A stretch of DNA of 64,000 nt from Ruegeria arenilitoris. Its GTDB lineage: Bacteria > Pseudomonadota > Alphaproteobacteria > Rhodobacterales > Rhodobacteraceae. A program made the position numbers and the translations under genes. The notes under the pieces were generated by a model. It was not told the origin of the DNA and searched no databases. It saw nothing but the letters and a program-made list of their open reading frames with translations. Location: the NCBI RefSeq assembly GCF_013030985.1, contig NZ_WPYP01000003.1, forward strand, positions 297,917-361,916, read 5' to 3'. Shown here in pieces: positions 52,176 to 61,646 of this stretch (positions within the stretch are counted from its first letter, which is position 1; each line of letters opens with the position of its first letter).

Positions 52176-54962
52176 ATGAGCCTTTACACAGACTACCTCA
52201 GCGAAATCGAAACCCGTAAGGAACAGGGGCTGCACCCCAAGCCAATCGATGATGGTGCCCTTGTCAAAGAGATCGTCGATCAGATCAAGGATGCCGGCAA
52301 CGAGCACCGGGCGGAGTCGCTGAACTTTTTCATCTATAACACGCTGCCCGGTACAACCAGCGCCGCAGGTGAAAAGGCCAAGTTCCTGAAAGAGATCATT
52401 CTGGGCGAAGCCGTGGTCGAGGAAATCTCGGTTCCTTTTGCGTTCGAGCTGCTGTCGCATATGAAAGGCGGCCCCTCGGTTGAGGTTCTGCTGGACCTGG
52501 CCCTGGGTGATGACGCCGCGATTGCCGGGCAAGCCGCAGAAGTGCTGAAATCGCAGGTCTTCCTGTATGACGCCGACACCGACCGGTTGAAGGCCGCGTT
52601 CGAGGCCGGCAACGCGGTGGCGAAAGACATTCTGGAGAGCTACGCCAAGGCTGAGTTCTTCACCAAGCTGCCCGATGTCGATGAAGAGATCGAGGTTGTC
52701 ACCTATGTTGCGGCCGAGGGCGATATTTCGACCGACCTGCTGTCGCCGGGCAACCAGGCGCATTCGCGCGCCGACCGGGAACTGCACGGCCAGTGCTTTA
52801 TCACCGAAAAAGCACAGCAAGAAATCGAAGCCCTGAAGATCCAGCACCCCAACAAGCGCGTGATGCTGATTGCTGAAAAAGGTACCATGGGTGTGGGCTC
52901 GTCGCGGATGTCGGGCGTGAACAATGTGGCGCTGTGGACCGGCAAGCAGGCCAGCCCCTATGTGCCCTTCGTCAACATCGCTCCGGTCGTTGCGGGCACC
53001 AATGGTATCTCGCCGATCTTCCTGACCACTGTTGGTGTGACCGGCGGCATCGGCATCGACCTGAAGAACTGGGTCAAGAAGGTCGACGAAGACGGCAATG
53101 CGATCCTGAACAATGACGGCAACCCGATCCTGGAAGAGGCCTATTCGGTTGCGACCGGCACGGTTCTGAAGATCAACACCAAAGGCCACAAGCTGCTGAG
53201 CGAAGATGGTGAGGAACTGGCGGATGTGTCCGCGTCCTTCACCCCGCAAAAAGTGGAGTTCATGAAGGCGGGCGGGTCTTACGCCATCGTCTTCGGCAAG
53301 AAGCTGCAGACATTTGCCGCCGAGACGCTGGGCGTCGAAGCACCTCTGGTCTTCGCCCAGTCGAAAGAGATCAGCCACGAAGGCCAGGGCCTGACCGCGG
53401 TTGAGAAAATCTTCAACAAGAACGCCGTCGGCGCCACGCCGGGCAAGACCCTGCACGCCGGTTCGGACGTGCGCGTGAAGGTCAACATCGTTGGCTCGCA
53501 AGACACTACCGGCCTGATGACCATGCAGGAGCTTGAGGCGATGGCCGCAACCGTCGTGGCCCCCAGCGTTGATGGCGCTTACCAGTCGGGCTGTCACACC
53601 GCCTCGGTCTGGGACGCCAAGGCGCAGGCCAACACGCCGCGTCTGATGAAGTTCATGAATGATTTCGGCCTTGTCACCGGTCGCGATCCAAAAGGCGTCT
53701 ATCACGCGATGACCGACGTGATCCACAAGGTGCTGAACGACATCACGGTGGATGACTGGTCGGTTATCATCGGCGGCGACAGCCACACCCGCATGTCCAA
53801 AGGCGTGGCCTTCGGGGCCGACTCGGGCACCGTGGCGCTGGCGCTGGCCACCGGTGAAGCCTCGATGCCGATCCCGGAATCGGTCAAGGTGACCTTCAAG
53901 GGCAACATGGCCGAGCACATGGATTTCCGCGACGTGGTGCACGCCACTCAGGCGCAGATGCTGGAACAGCATGGTGACAACGTGTTCCAGGGTCGAGTGA
54001 TCGAAGTGCATATTGGCACGCTGCTGGCGGACCAAGCCTTTACCTTCACCGACTGGACCGCTGAGATGAAGGCGAAAGCCTCGGTCTGTATATCGAATGA
54101 TGACACTCTGATCGGTTCGCTGGAACTGGCCAAGTCGCGCATCCAGATCATGATCGATAAAGGCATGGAGCATGAAAACGGCATGCTTCAAAAGCTGATC
54201 AACATCGCTGATGCCCGCATCGCCGAGATCAAGTCGGGTGAACAACCCGCGCTGCGTCCCGATGACAACGCGAAATACTTCGCCGAGGTTGTTGTCGATC
54301 TGGATCAGATCGTCGAGCCGATGATCGCCGACCCGGACGTCAACAACGCCGATGTCTCCAAGCGCTATACCCACGACACGATCCGCCCGATCTCGTTCTA
54401 CAATGCGGAAAAGCAGGTGGATCTGGGCTTTGTCGGCTCGTGCATGGTGCACAAGGGCGATATCAAGATCGTCGCGCAGATGCTGAAGAACCTGGAAAAG
54501 GAAACCGGCAAGGTCGAATTCAAGGCCCCGCTGGTTGTTGCGGCGCCGACCTACAACATCATCGACGAGTTGAAGGAAGAGGGCGACTGGGAAGTGCTCG
54601 AGAAATACTCGGGTTTCGAGTTTGACGACCTGTTCCCGAAAACGCAGGCACGCACCGAGTATGAGAACATTCTCTACCTCGAGCGTCCCGGCTGTAACCT
54701 CTGCATGGGTAACCAAGAGAAAGCCGCCAAGGGTGACACGGTTCTGGCCACCTCGACCCGCCTGTTCCAGGGCCGCGTTGTGGCGGATGCACCGGACAAG
54801 AAAGGCGAAAGCCTGCTGGCCTCGACCCCGGTTGTCGTGCTGTCGGCCATCCTGGGCCGGACGCCGAAGATCGAAGAGTACAAGGCGGCGGTCGAAGGCA
54901 TTGACCTGACCAAGTTCGCCCCGCCCGTGGTGCCGGAAAACACCAAGTCGGCGCACTTCTAA
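52176..54962 (+). CDS. acnB: Aconitate hydratase B
   Basis: This is a 928-residue TCA-cycle enzyme, starting at the ATG at 52176; the length matches AcnB. The N-terminal HEAT-like domain (SLYTDYLSEIETRKEQGLHP) is characteristic. Iron-sulfur ligands include Cys840 and Cys843 in RPGCNLCMGN. GGDSHTRMSKG is the usual active-site motif. It is a single gene with a terminator directly downstream. Its high codon bias produces a full-length antisense open frame, which is not a gene. Confidence 0.97.
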   Translation: MSLYTDYLSEIETRKEQGLHPKPIDDGALVKEIVDQIKDAGNEHRAESLNFFIYNTLPGTTSAAGEKAKFLKEIILGEAVVEEISVPFAFELLSHMKGGPSVEVLLDLALGDDAAIAGQAAEVLKSQVFLYDADTDRLKAAFEAGNAVAKDILESYAKAEFFTKLPDVDEEIEVVTYVAAEGDISTDLLSPGNQAHSRADRELHGQCFITEKAQQEIEALKIQHPNKRVMLIAEKGTMGVGSSRMSGVNNVALWTGKQASPYVPFVNIAPVVAGTNGISPIFLTTVGVTGGIGIDLKNWVKKVDEDGNAILNNDGNPILEEAYSVATGTVLKINTKGHKLLSEDGEELADVSASFTPQKVEFMKAGGSYAIVFGKKLQTFAAETLGVEAPLVFAQSKEISHEGQGLTAVEKIFNKNAVGATPGKTLHAGSDVRVKVNIVGSQDTTGLMTMQELEAMAATVVAPSVDGAYQSGCHTASVWDAKAQANTPRLMKFMNDFGLVTGRDPKGVYHAMTDVIHKVLNDITVDDWSVIIGGDSHTRMSKGVAFGADSGTVALALATGEASMPIPESVKVTFKGNMAEHMDFRDVVHATQAQMLEQHGDNVFQGRVIEVHIGTLLADQAFTFTDWTAEMKAKASVCISNDDTLIGSLELAKSRIQIMIDKGMEHENGMLQKLINIADARIAEIKSGEQPALRPDDNAKYFAEVVVDLDQIVEPMIADPDVNNADVSKRYTHDTIRPISFYNAEKQVDLGFVGSCMVHKGDIKIVAQMLKNLEKETGKVEFKAPLVVAAPTYNIIDELKEEGDWEVLEKYSGFEFDDLFPKTQARTEYENILYLERPGCNLCMGNQEKAAKGDTVLATSTRLFQGRVVADAPDKKGESLLASTPVVVLSAILGRTPKIEEYKAAVEGIDLTKFAPPVVPENTKSAHF

Positions 54963-54969
54963 AATTATT

Positions 54970-55200
54970 TCAGGCCGGTTCTAATTGAACCGGCCTGATT
55001 TTTTCCGACGCGCCGTTCAATCGCTGGTCATGAAACACCAGCGCTGCCGGAGCGGGCACGGTCCTGCGGGTCCAACAGCGCAGCTCGTACCAGATGTTGA
55101 ACAGGGTGATTTCGTGACCCCACCGTTTGCCTTGCCCATACCGGCGATACAGGTAGTCGGGGACAATCGTGATCAGGGCCGCGAAGATCAGTTCAAGCAT
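54970..55200 (-). pseudogene. N-terminal remnant of an HlyD-type membrane protein
   Basis: The ATG at 55200 has GGAGC upstream. The first 41 residues (MLELIFAALITIVPDYLYRR, then GKRWGHEITLFNIWYELR) match the start of HlyD-family membrane fusion proteins that occur in Rhodobacterales, to my recollection. After ELR the similarity stops: the usual WGI…TLIT helix is missing and an unrelated tail leads to a stop in the acnB terminator. It is probably a truncated remnant, although a short membrane peptide could still be made. Confidence 0.5.
54971..55004 (+). terminator. acnB terminator
   Basis: CAGGCCGGTTC (54971-54981) and GAACCGGCCTG (54987-54997) form a perfect 11-bp stem with a TAATT loop, followed by ATTTTTT. 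It begins 8 bp after the acnB stop codon. It overlaps the end of the minus-strand HlyD remnant. Confidence 0.95.
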
Positions 55201-55223
55201 CGGTTTGCTCCGACGGACCGGCC

Positions 55224-55448
55224 TCACCCTGAAATGGGAAGATTTCGTGCAGCGGCGCGGCGGTAATCATAATAGCCGCGATCCCGACCGCCGACCCGGA
55301 TGCAAGGTATGATCCGATCCGGCTGCAGGGTGAAATCCCCAACCCGCTGGCCGCTCTGACCGGTTGCCGGTTCCACACGCGCTGCCCCTTCGCCAGGGAA
55401 CACTGCAGTACTGAGGTGCTCGAATGGCGCGAGGTCGAGCCGGAGCAT
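55224..55448 (-). CDS. Possible 74-residue protein upstream of HlyD remnant
   Basis: An ATG at 55448 opens a 74-codon frame that ends 23 bp before the HlyD remnant and is in the same direction. The product has no signal peptide and ends RAAARNLPISG. The residue mix is plausible but no family is recognised and the ribosome-binding site is weak. It may be real or a chance frame. Confidence 0.3.
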   Translation of the reverse strand: MLRLDLAPFEHLSTAVFPGEGAARVEPATGQSGQRVGDFTLQPDRIIPCIRVGGRDRGYYDYRRAAARNLPISG

Positions 55449-55499
55449 TTTGTGGCCTGTCGCTGCGCGAAAGAGCTCGATTTCTCGCGTTCCTGACGG

Positions 55500-56390
55500 T
55501 TACGGCAAAAGCATGGGATCAGGATCGTGTGACAGCAGGTCCTGCACAAGCGGATTGGGAAAACGGCGACGCAGGGTGACGGCGTAGAAGGTTTCCTTGA
55601 TGCGCGGGTGTTCCTGCGCTTCGACCAGCCGGCCCGAGTTCAACTCGTCCGTCACGACGATGGGCGCGACAAGGGCCAGCCCGATATCTTCGCGTGCCAA
55701 CAGGCGCATCATCGCCATGTCATCGACCTCGGCCGCGATCTGGGGGCATTCCGACAGACGGCTGGCCATGGCATCGAACGCGGTACGCACGCTGCTGTCC
55801 GTGGTGGGCAGGATGAAGGGTTGCGTGTGCAACAGCTCTTTGATTGCCGTCTTCGGGTCCAGCCGGTCGGGCGTGCCGACGATGCTGACGGGCTGTTCAG
55901 CGATCTGGTGGGTCTCAAAGGGGGTGAGGCTGTCATCCGGTGGCGGCCGGTTCATCAGCACCAGATCGAGGTTCAGCGCCTCAAGCCCCTCCATCAACTC
56001 GGTTGGGCTGCCGGACCGCAGGATCACTTCGACATCCAGACGCGACAGAATGGGACGCAGAAACCCGATCTGAAAGTTGCGCGACAGGGTCGCCAAAGCC
56101 CCCACGCGCAGGGCTTTACGGGTCTGTACCGTCTCGGTCAAAGTAGCGACAAGCTCTTGACCTGCCGAGAAAATCGCGTCCGCATGGTCCAGCGCGATAC
56201 GCCCGGCCTCGGTCAAATAGAGCTGCCGCCCACGGCGCTCGAACAGGTCGTGCCCCAGCCGTTCTTCCAGTTGCTTGATCTGCACCGACAAAGCCGATTG
56301 CGACAGGTTCAGCCGCTGCGCCGTTCGGGTCAGGTTCCCGTCATGGGCGACGGCCCAGAAATACCGCAGGTGATGATAGTTCAAGGGCAT
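55500..56390 (-). CDS. LysR-family regulator of the DAB operon
   Basis: This is a 296-residue LysR protein with the helix-turn-helix LTRTAQRLNLSQSALSVQIKQLEERLG and an effector domain; the start MPLNYHHLRYFWAVA resembles the NhaR subgroup. It is divergent from dabB-dabA across 104 bp that carries clear inverted half-sites. The position makes it the probable activator of the carbon pump operon, as CbbR-like or NhaR-like regulators are elsewhere. The effector is unknown. Confidence 0.88.
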   Translation of the reverse strand: MPLNYHHLRYFWAVAHDGNLTRTAQRLNLSQSALSVQIKQLEERLGHDLFERRGRQLYLTEAGRIALDHADAIFSAGQELVATLTETVQTRKALRVGALATLSRNFQIGFLRPILSRLDVEVILRSGSPTELMEGLEALNLDLVLMNRPPPDDSLTPFETHQIAEQPVSIVGTPDRLDPKTAIKELLHTQPFILPTTDSSVRTAFDAMASRLSECPQIAAEVDDMAMMRLLAREDIGLALVAPIVVTDELNSGRLVEAQEHPRIKETFYAVTLRRRFPNPLVQDLLSHDPDPMLLP

Positions 56391-56427
56391 ATTGTTCTAA
56401 TTAATAGAACGATATGGATAGAACAAT
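56391..56427. promoter_or_regulatory. Inverted half-sites in the LysR-dab intergenic region
   Basis: ATTGTTCTA (56391-56399) and TAGAACAAT (56419-56427) are perfect 9-bp inverted arms. An extra TAGAAC (56405-56410) lies between. They abut the LysR start codon, the usual place for an autoregulatory LysR operator, and lie 68 bp before dabB. Confidence 0.65.
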
Positions 56428-56494
56428 GAATTTTTAATGGCGAAAAATCTGCCCTAACTGACTGTCCCAAACCGATGATCCAGGGGAAGTCACC

Positions 56495-58045
56495 ATGTTC
56501 CATCTCTATCTGCCGCTTCTCAGCCCACTGATTTTGGTCGCTGCCGCGATCCATGCCGGGCGTCATACGGGCCTGCGCCCGGGCCGAGTTCCAAAACTGA
56601 CCGAAGCCGCAGCCTTGGCGGCCTTTTTGGTTGCCGCAGTAGCGGCCCTGTTGTTGATCATCAACGGTCCCGGCACTTCGACCCTGATCGGGGCATTCGG
56701 CGTGGGGGTTTCGGTTCGGTTGGATGCGGTCAGCGCGGTGATGCTGGTGCTGGTCAGCTTCATCGGGTGGATCGTTCTGCGGTATTCGGCGACCTATATG
56801 GACGGCGAGGCGCGGCAGGGCACATTTACGAAATGGATGGCGCTGACGCTGGCCTCGGTGCTGATCTTTGTGATGTCGGGCAACCTGATTCAGCTGCTGC
56901 TCGCCTGGACGACCACCAGCCTGGCTCTGCATAAGCTGCTGCTATTCTATCCCGAACGCGCAACCGCCCAGCGGGCAGCACGGAAGAAAGCATGGGTGGC
57001 GCGGCTCAGTGAGGGTGCATTGGCCGCAGCCATGGTTCTGTTGATCGCAGCAACCGGGAGCACCGATATCCACATGATCCTGTCGACGGTTCAGGCCAAC
57101 TGGCTGACCATGGCGGCAGCCCTGTTGATCGCTGTTGCGGCGGTTCTCGCCTCGGCCCAGTTTCCGGTGCATGGCTGGCTGACCGAAGTGATGGAGGCAC
57201 CAACTCCAGTGTCGGCCCTGCTGCACGCGGGTGTGATCAACGCGGGTGGATTCCTTCTGATCCGCTTTGCCGATGTGATGCTGGCAGCGCCCGGAGTGAT
57301 GGCCCTGCTGGTGATGCTGGGCGGGTTCACCGCGCTGTTCGGCGGCTTGGTGATGCTGACCCAGCCTGCGGTGAAAACTTCGCTGGCCTGGTCCACAATT
57401 GCGCAGATGGCGTTCATGGTGATGCAGTGCGGTTTGGCGCTGTTCCCGCTGGCGTTGCTGCATATCGTGGCGCATTCGCTTTACAAAGCGCATGCATTTC
57501 TCAGTTCGGGTGAGGCCGTCAAAAACGTGGCCGCCATTCACCGCCCGGGACCGATCGCGGTGCCCAGTGCCAGTAATGTGCTGCGGGCCTTTGGGACGGC
57601 GATCGTGATCTACGCGTCGGTTGGCACGGTGTTGGGCTTTGACGGCAAGTCGGTGCAGGCCATCGCCCTCGGCGTCATCTTGATCTTCGGCGTGGCCTAC
57701 CTGTTGGCACAAGGCTTTGCCGATGCCGCGCCACGCCAGTTGACGCAGCGCACGGTGGTCTATGCGCTGGTGACCTCGGTCAGCTATTTCGCGCTGCAGG
57801 TCATTGCGCAGCACCTGACCGCCGGAGCCTTGCCCGCCACCCCGGCACCGGGGCCGCTGGAATGGGCGCTGATTGTGCTGGCCCTTCTTAGCTTTGGGTT
57901 TGTTGCCGTAGCGCAGGCCACCTTCCCGCTCTGGGCGGCGCATCCGGCGGCGGCGGGGTTGCGGGTACACCTGTCAAACGGCCTCTATGCCAACGCGATT
58001 TTCGACAAGTTTCTGGGCGGTTGGTCCAGAAAGTCCGCAGCCTGA
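56495..58045 (+). CDS. dabB: DAB inorganic-carbon pump, membrane subunit DabB
   Basis: This is a 516-residue, about 14-helix protein of the NADH-quinone oxidoreductase subunit L (proton-translocating) family. [28 protein letters not shown] is the typical motif with a lysine/histidine-lined channel, followed by [14 protein letters not shown]. In DAB systems this subunit couples cation flow to CO2 hydration by DabA. The assignment depends on the adjacent dabA. It overlaps the dabA leader, with dabA starting 14 bp after its stop. Confidence 0.9.
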   Translation: MFHLYLPLLSPLILVAAAIHAGRHTGLRPGRVPKLTEAAALAAFLVAAVAALLLIINGPGTSTLIGAFGVGVSVRLDAVSAVMLVLVSFIGWIVLRYSATYMDGEARQGTFTKWMALTLASVLIFVMSGNLIQLLLAWTTTSLALHKLLLFYPERATAQRAARKKAWVARLSEGALAAAMVLLIAATGSTDIHMILSTVQANWLTMAAALLIAVAAVLASAQFPVHGWLTEVMEAPTPVSALLHAGVINAGGFLLIRFADVMLAAPGVMALLVMLGGFTALFGGLVMLTQPAVKTSLAWSTIAQMAFMVMQCGLALFPLALLHIVAHSLYKAHAFLSSGEAVKNVAAIHRPGPIAVPSASNVLRAFGTAIVIYASVGTVLGFDGKSVQAIALGVILIFGVAYLLAQGFADAAPRQLTQRTVVYALVTSVSYFALQVIAQHLTAGALPATPAPGPLEWALIVLALLSFGFVAVAQATFPLWAAHPAAAGLRVHLSNGLYANAIFDKFLGGWSRKSAA

Positions 58046-58059
58046 AAGGAACAGACCTG

Positions 58060-60462
58060 ATGTTTGCAAAGCTTGAAGCTTATCCCGCGCCGCTGCTGGA
58101 ACTGGTGGCCGAAGCGAAATCCGCCGCCTATGCGATCCCGCCCCTGTTCCCGCTGTCCTCGAATGTCGCGGTGAACCCGTTTCTGGGCCAAAGCGATGAG
58201 CCGCTTGCCGTGACCTCGGCTCGGCTGGCGCGGGTTGCGGGTACGCGGATCACACCGGAGCGGGCGCATTGGGCGGCAAAGCTGCGTGCCGGTGAGATGA
58301 CCGAGGCGGAAATTCTGGATGCCCTGTCAGTGACTGCGGGCCCGTTCAATGTCCCAAGCCTTGAGGATGTTTTGGCTGCGCTGGATTCGGAGATACCTCA
58401 ACTGCACGCCCTGCCCACCGTGGCCGAACTGGCGGCCGAAGTTTCGGGCATCGATTGGCCCGGCCTGATCGAGGATAGGATCGGCATCTGGGCCGCCAGC
58501 CATTTCGACCAAGGGCAGGCTTTGTGGCAACAGGCCCGGACAGGTGGCGCCTTCAGCGCCTGGCGCGACTTTGCTTCTCGTGACCTGACCCCTGAAATTC
58601 AGGGCCTGACAGGGTTCGGCGCTTTTGTTGCGGGCACCAACCGGTCGCATTGGCGCGCGATTGGCCGGTCTTCGGAACGGCTGGGGCTCAGCACCGAGGC
58701 GGCAGCAACCGCTTATCACCGCTGGTTGATGACCTTGGGCGGTTGGGCGCAATACGCGCGCTATCTGTTGTGGGGCGCCGAGTTGAAAGGAAAACAGCAC
58801 ACAGCCGTGACCGAGCTGCTGGCCGTGCGCATGGTTTTTGATGAGGCGCTGTTCGCGCTCTACGAAGATCAGATCGGCGAACGGTGGGCCAAGGTTGTGG
58901 CTGCGCATGAGGCGCCGCTGGTGCCAACCGCCGATTTCGTGATCGATGCTGTCCTGCAGGCGGCCGCCGAACGGGCACAGCAACGCGCGTTGGCCGAAAG
59001 GTTGCGGCCAGGCACCGCGCGCAAGGCCGCTGGTCGGGCGCAGGTGCAGGCCGCTTTCTGTATCGACGTCCGGTCCGAGGTGTTCCGCCGCGCGCTCGAG
59101 GCGCAGGATGCCGGGATCGAAACGCTTGGGTTCGCGGGGTTTTTTGGCCTCGCCAGTGCGCATAAGGCGGCGGGCTCGGATGTCACCGAGGTTCACGGCC
59201 CGGTGTTGTTGCGGCCGTCTGTACGCTCTCAGGCCAAGGAATCTGCGGGCAAGGACCTGACTCGTCGGTATTCGGCGCGGGCCAAGCGTGCCTGGGGCCG
59301 GTTCAAGCTGGCCGCGGTTTCTTCCTTTGCCTTTGTTGAGGCGACCGGGCCTTTGTATGCCGGAAAACTGATGCGTGACGCGTTGGGGGTTGCCGGAAAA
59401 CCCAAGGATGATCCAGCACCGCAACTGGACCCGAATATCGATCTTGAGGCCCGTATTGGCATGGCCAACACCGTGCTGAAGGCGATGTCTCTGACCGACA
59501 AATTCGCCCGGATTGTCCTGCTGGTCGGGCATGGGGCCGAGGTGACCAACAACCCGCATGAAAGCGCGCTGCATTGTGGCGCGTGCGGAGGTCATGCGGG
59601 CGACGTGAACGCGCGGCTTCTGGCCGGCTTGCTGAACGATGCGCAGGTGCGCTCGGGGTTGGTGGGGCAAGGGATCGCCATCCCCGCCGACACCCTGTTC
59701 GTGGCCGCAATGCACTCGACCACAATCGACCGGGTCGGCCTGTATGAGCAGGATTTGCCACCCGGCGACCGGTCTGGCGATCTGGCGCAGGTGAAGGGCT
59801 GGCTGGATGCGGCCGGGCAGTTGGCCCGGGCCGAGCGCGCCGCGCGTTTGCCGCGGGCTAACAAGGCGGCGGATATTCAGCGCCGTGCACAGGACTGGGC
59901 CGAAACCCGTCCCGAATGGGGGCTGGCCGGGTGTCGTGCCTTCATTGCAGCCCCGCGTCACCGAACGGATGGGGCGGATCTGGTGGGGCAGGCCTTCCTG
60001 CACAATTACGATTGGCGCAAGGATGACGGATTTGGCGTGCTGGAACTGATCATGACCGCCCCGGTGGTCGTCGTCAGCTGGATCAGTCTGCAATATTACG
60101 GCTCGACCGTGGCGCCGCAGCTGTTCGGCGGCGGCAACAAGCTGCTGCATAATGTGGTCGGTGGCATCGGCGTGTTGGAGGGCAACAACGGTGCCCCCCG
60201 CCCCGGCTTGCCGTGGCAATCGATCCATGACGGCGAAGGCTTTCAGCACGATCCGCTGCGCCTGTCGGTGGTCATCGAGGCTCCGCGCGCGGCGATGTCG
60301 GAAATCCTGGACCGGCACCCGCAGGTGCGGGCGCTGTTCGACAACGGCTGGCTGCACCTGATTGCCATGAACGACCAAGGCAAGCTGGCCTGGCGCTATA
60401 CCGGAGACCTGAACTGGGCTTCGATCAGCGCCGCGACCGATCAGTCCATCGCGGCGGAATAA
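58060..60462 (+). CDS. dabA: DAB inorganic-carbon pump, catalytic subunit DabA (DUF2309)
   Basis: This is an 800-residue protein from the ATG at 58060 (AAAGGA upstream). The beta-carbonic-anhydrase-like zinc site is visible: Cys334 and Asp336 in FCIDVRSE, His491 in [14 protein letters not shown] and Cys506 in LHCGACGGH. Spacing between the last two ligands (15) equals that of the characterised DabA. It is peripheral at the membrane with DabB and supplies bicarbonate to the cell. A start at 58021 (TTG) would add 13 residues. Confidence 0.93.
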   Translation: MFAKLEAYPAPLLELVAEAKSAAYAIPPLFPLSSNVAVNPFLGQSDEPLAVTSARLARVAGTRITPERAHWAAKLRAGEMTEAEILDALSVTAGPFNVPSLEDVLAALDSEIPQLHALPTVAELAAEVSGIDWPGLIEDRIGIWAASHFDQGQALWQQARTGGAFSAWRDFASRDLTPEIQGLTGFGAFVAGTNRSHWRAIGRSSERLGLSTEAAATAYHRWLMTLGGWAQYARYLLWGAELKGKQHTAVTELLAVRMVFDEALFALYEDQIGERWAKVVAAHEAPLVPTADFVIDAVLQAAAERAQQRALAERLRPGTARKAAGRAQVQAAFCIDVRSEVFRRALEAQDAGIETLGFAGFFGLASAHKAAGSDVTEVHGPVLLRPSVRSQAKESAGKDLTRRYSARAKRAWGRFKLAAVSSFAFVEATGPLYAGKLMRDALGVAGKPKDDPAPQLDPNIDLEARIGMANTVLKAMSLTDKFARIVLLVGHGAEVTNNPHESALHCGACGGHAGDVNARLLAGLLNDAQVRSGLVGQGIAIPADTLFVAAMHSTTIDRVGLYEQDLPPGDRSGDLAQVKGWLDAAGQLARAERAARLPRANKAADIQRRAQDWAETRPEWGLAGCRAFIAAPRHRTDGADLVGQAFLHNYDWRKDDGFGVLELIMTAPVVVVSWISLQYYGSTVAPQLFGGGNKLLHNVVGGIGVLEGNNGAPRPGLPWQSIHDGEGFQHDPLRLSVVIEAPRAAMSEILDRHPQVRALFDNGWLHLIAMNDQGKLAWRYTGDLNWASISAATDQSIAAE

Positions 60463-60531
60463 CCCAAAACAGATCAACGGGCGATCTGCGAAACGGGTTG
60501 TCTTTTGATCGGTTCCACCCTAGTCAGAGCC

Positions 60532-60622
60532 TCACCTCGGGGTGCGTGGCGTGGCCGCGCTGAGATGCCATTGGCGAACCCGTTGAACCTGAACCGGCTA
60601 GAACCGGCGGAGGGAAAGGTGA
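60532..60622 (+). promoter_or_regulatory. TPP riboswitch (THI element)
   Basis: Outer stem TCACCT (60532-60537) and AGGTGA (60617-60622) enclose the conserved THI-box elements GGGGTGC, GCTGAGATG, GAACCCGTTGAACCTGAACC and GGAGGGAAA. It lies about 40 bp upstream of thiB on the same strand. Thiamine pyrophosphate binding would switch off expression of the importer, probably by hiding the ribosome-binding site, because no terminator stem with a T run is seen. Confidence 0.95.
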
Positions 60623-60665
60623 CGGTTTCATCCATCCTTGCCCTCTCGCCGCAATGGAGGATGAC

Positions 60666-61646
60666 ATGAAACATCTGATGATTGCTGCGGGAATCCTGAG
60701 CGCAACCACGGCCATGGCGGCCGATAAACCTCAGCTGACCGTGTATACCTATGACAGCTTTGTCTCGGACTGGGGCCCCGGCCCGCAGGTGAAAGAGGCG
60801 TTTGAGGCGGTCTGTGACTGCGAGCTGAACCTTGTCGGCGTCGAAGACGGCGCCGCGCTGTTGTCGCGTATCCGACTGGAGGGTGAGAACTCGGATGCCG
60901 ACGTGGTGCTGGGGCTGGACACCAACCTGATCACCGCGGCCAAGGAAACCGGCCTGTTTGCGCCCAGTTCGGTGAACGCCGAATATACGCTGCCGATCGA
61001 ATGGACGGATGATGTGTTTGCGCCCTATGACTGGGGATATTTTGCCTTTGTCCATAACGCCGATGCGGCGGCACCTGCGAATTTCCGCGAACTGGCCGAG
61101 GGTGACACTAAGATCATCATTCAGGACCCGCGTTCGTCCACCCCCGGTCTGGGGCTGCTCTTGTGGGTACAGGCGGCTTATGGCGATGAGGCGGCAGACA
61201 TCTGGGCCGCTCTGTCGGACAATATCGTGACCGTGACCAAGGGCTGGTCCGAGGCTTACGGCCTGTTTTTGGAAGGTGAGGCCGACATGGTCCTCAGCTA
61301 TACCACCTCGCCCGCCTATCACCTGATTGCCGAGGAAGACGCCAGCAAAGCGGCGGCTGCTTTTGACGAAGGCCACTATATGCAGGTCGAGGTTGCGGCC
61401 AAGCTGGCCGGGACCGATCAGCCGGAACTGGCGGATCAGTTTCTGAACTTCATGGTTTCGGACGCTTTCCAGCAGATCATTCCGACCACCAATTGGATGT
61501 ATCCGGCGGTGACTCCGGCAGCGGGTCTGCCCGACGGGTTCGAGACGCTGATTCAGCCGGAAAAATCCCTGCTGTTTTCTCCGGATAAGGCCGCCGCTGT
61601 GCGGGATCAGGCGCTTGCGGAATGGTTGAGCGCACTCAGCCAGTAA
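60666..61646 (+). CDS. thiB: Thiamine ABC transporter, binding protein
   Basis: This is a 326-residue periplasmic protein from the ATG at 60666, chosen because GGAGG ends six bases upstream. The signal peptide ends TAMAAD. The mature start LTVYTYDSFVSDWGPGPQVK and the segment ADVVLGLDTNLI are typical of ThiB. TPP riboswitch control confirms the thiamine link. The end overlaps thiP by 25 bp. Confidence 0.95.
   Translation: MKHLMIAAGILSATTAMAADKPQLTVYTYDSFVSDWGPGPQVKEAFEAVCDCELNLVGVEDGAALLSRIRLEGENSDADVVLGLDTNLITAAKETGLFAPSSVNAEYTLPIEWTDDVFAPYDWGYFAFVHNADAAAPANFRELAEGDTKIIIQDPRSSTPGLGLLLWVQAAYGDEAADIWAALSDNIVTVTKGWSEAYGLFLEGEADMVLSYTTSPAYHLIAEEDASKAAAAFDEGHYMQVEVAAKLAGTDQPELADQFLNFMVSDAFQQIIPTTNWMYPAVTPAAGLPDGFETLIQPEKSLLFSPDKAAAVRDQALAEWLSALSQ

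Noticed and set aside
52170..54956. A 928-residue open frame antisense to acnB
   Set aside because: It mirrors acnB exactly, has a composition typical of the reverse strand of a high-G+C gene, and has no recognisable domain or start signal.
58327..60477. A 716-residue open frame antisense to dabA
   Set aside because: It is a codon-bias shadow of dabA, rich in Arg, Gln and His, without domains.
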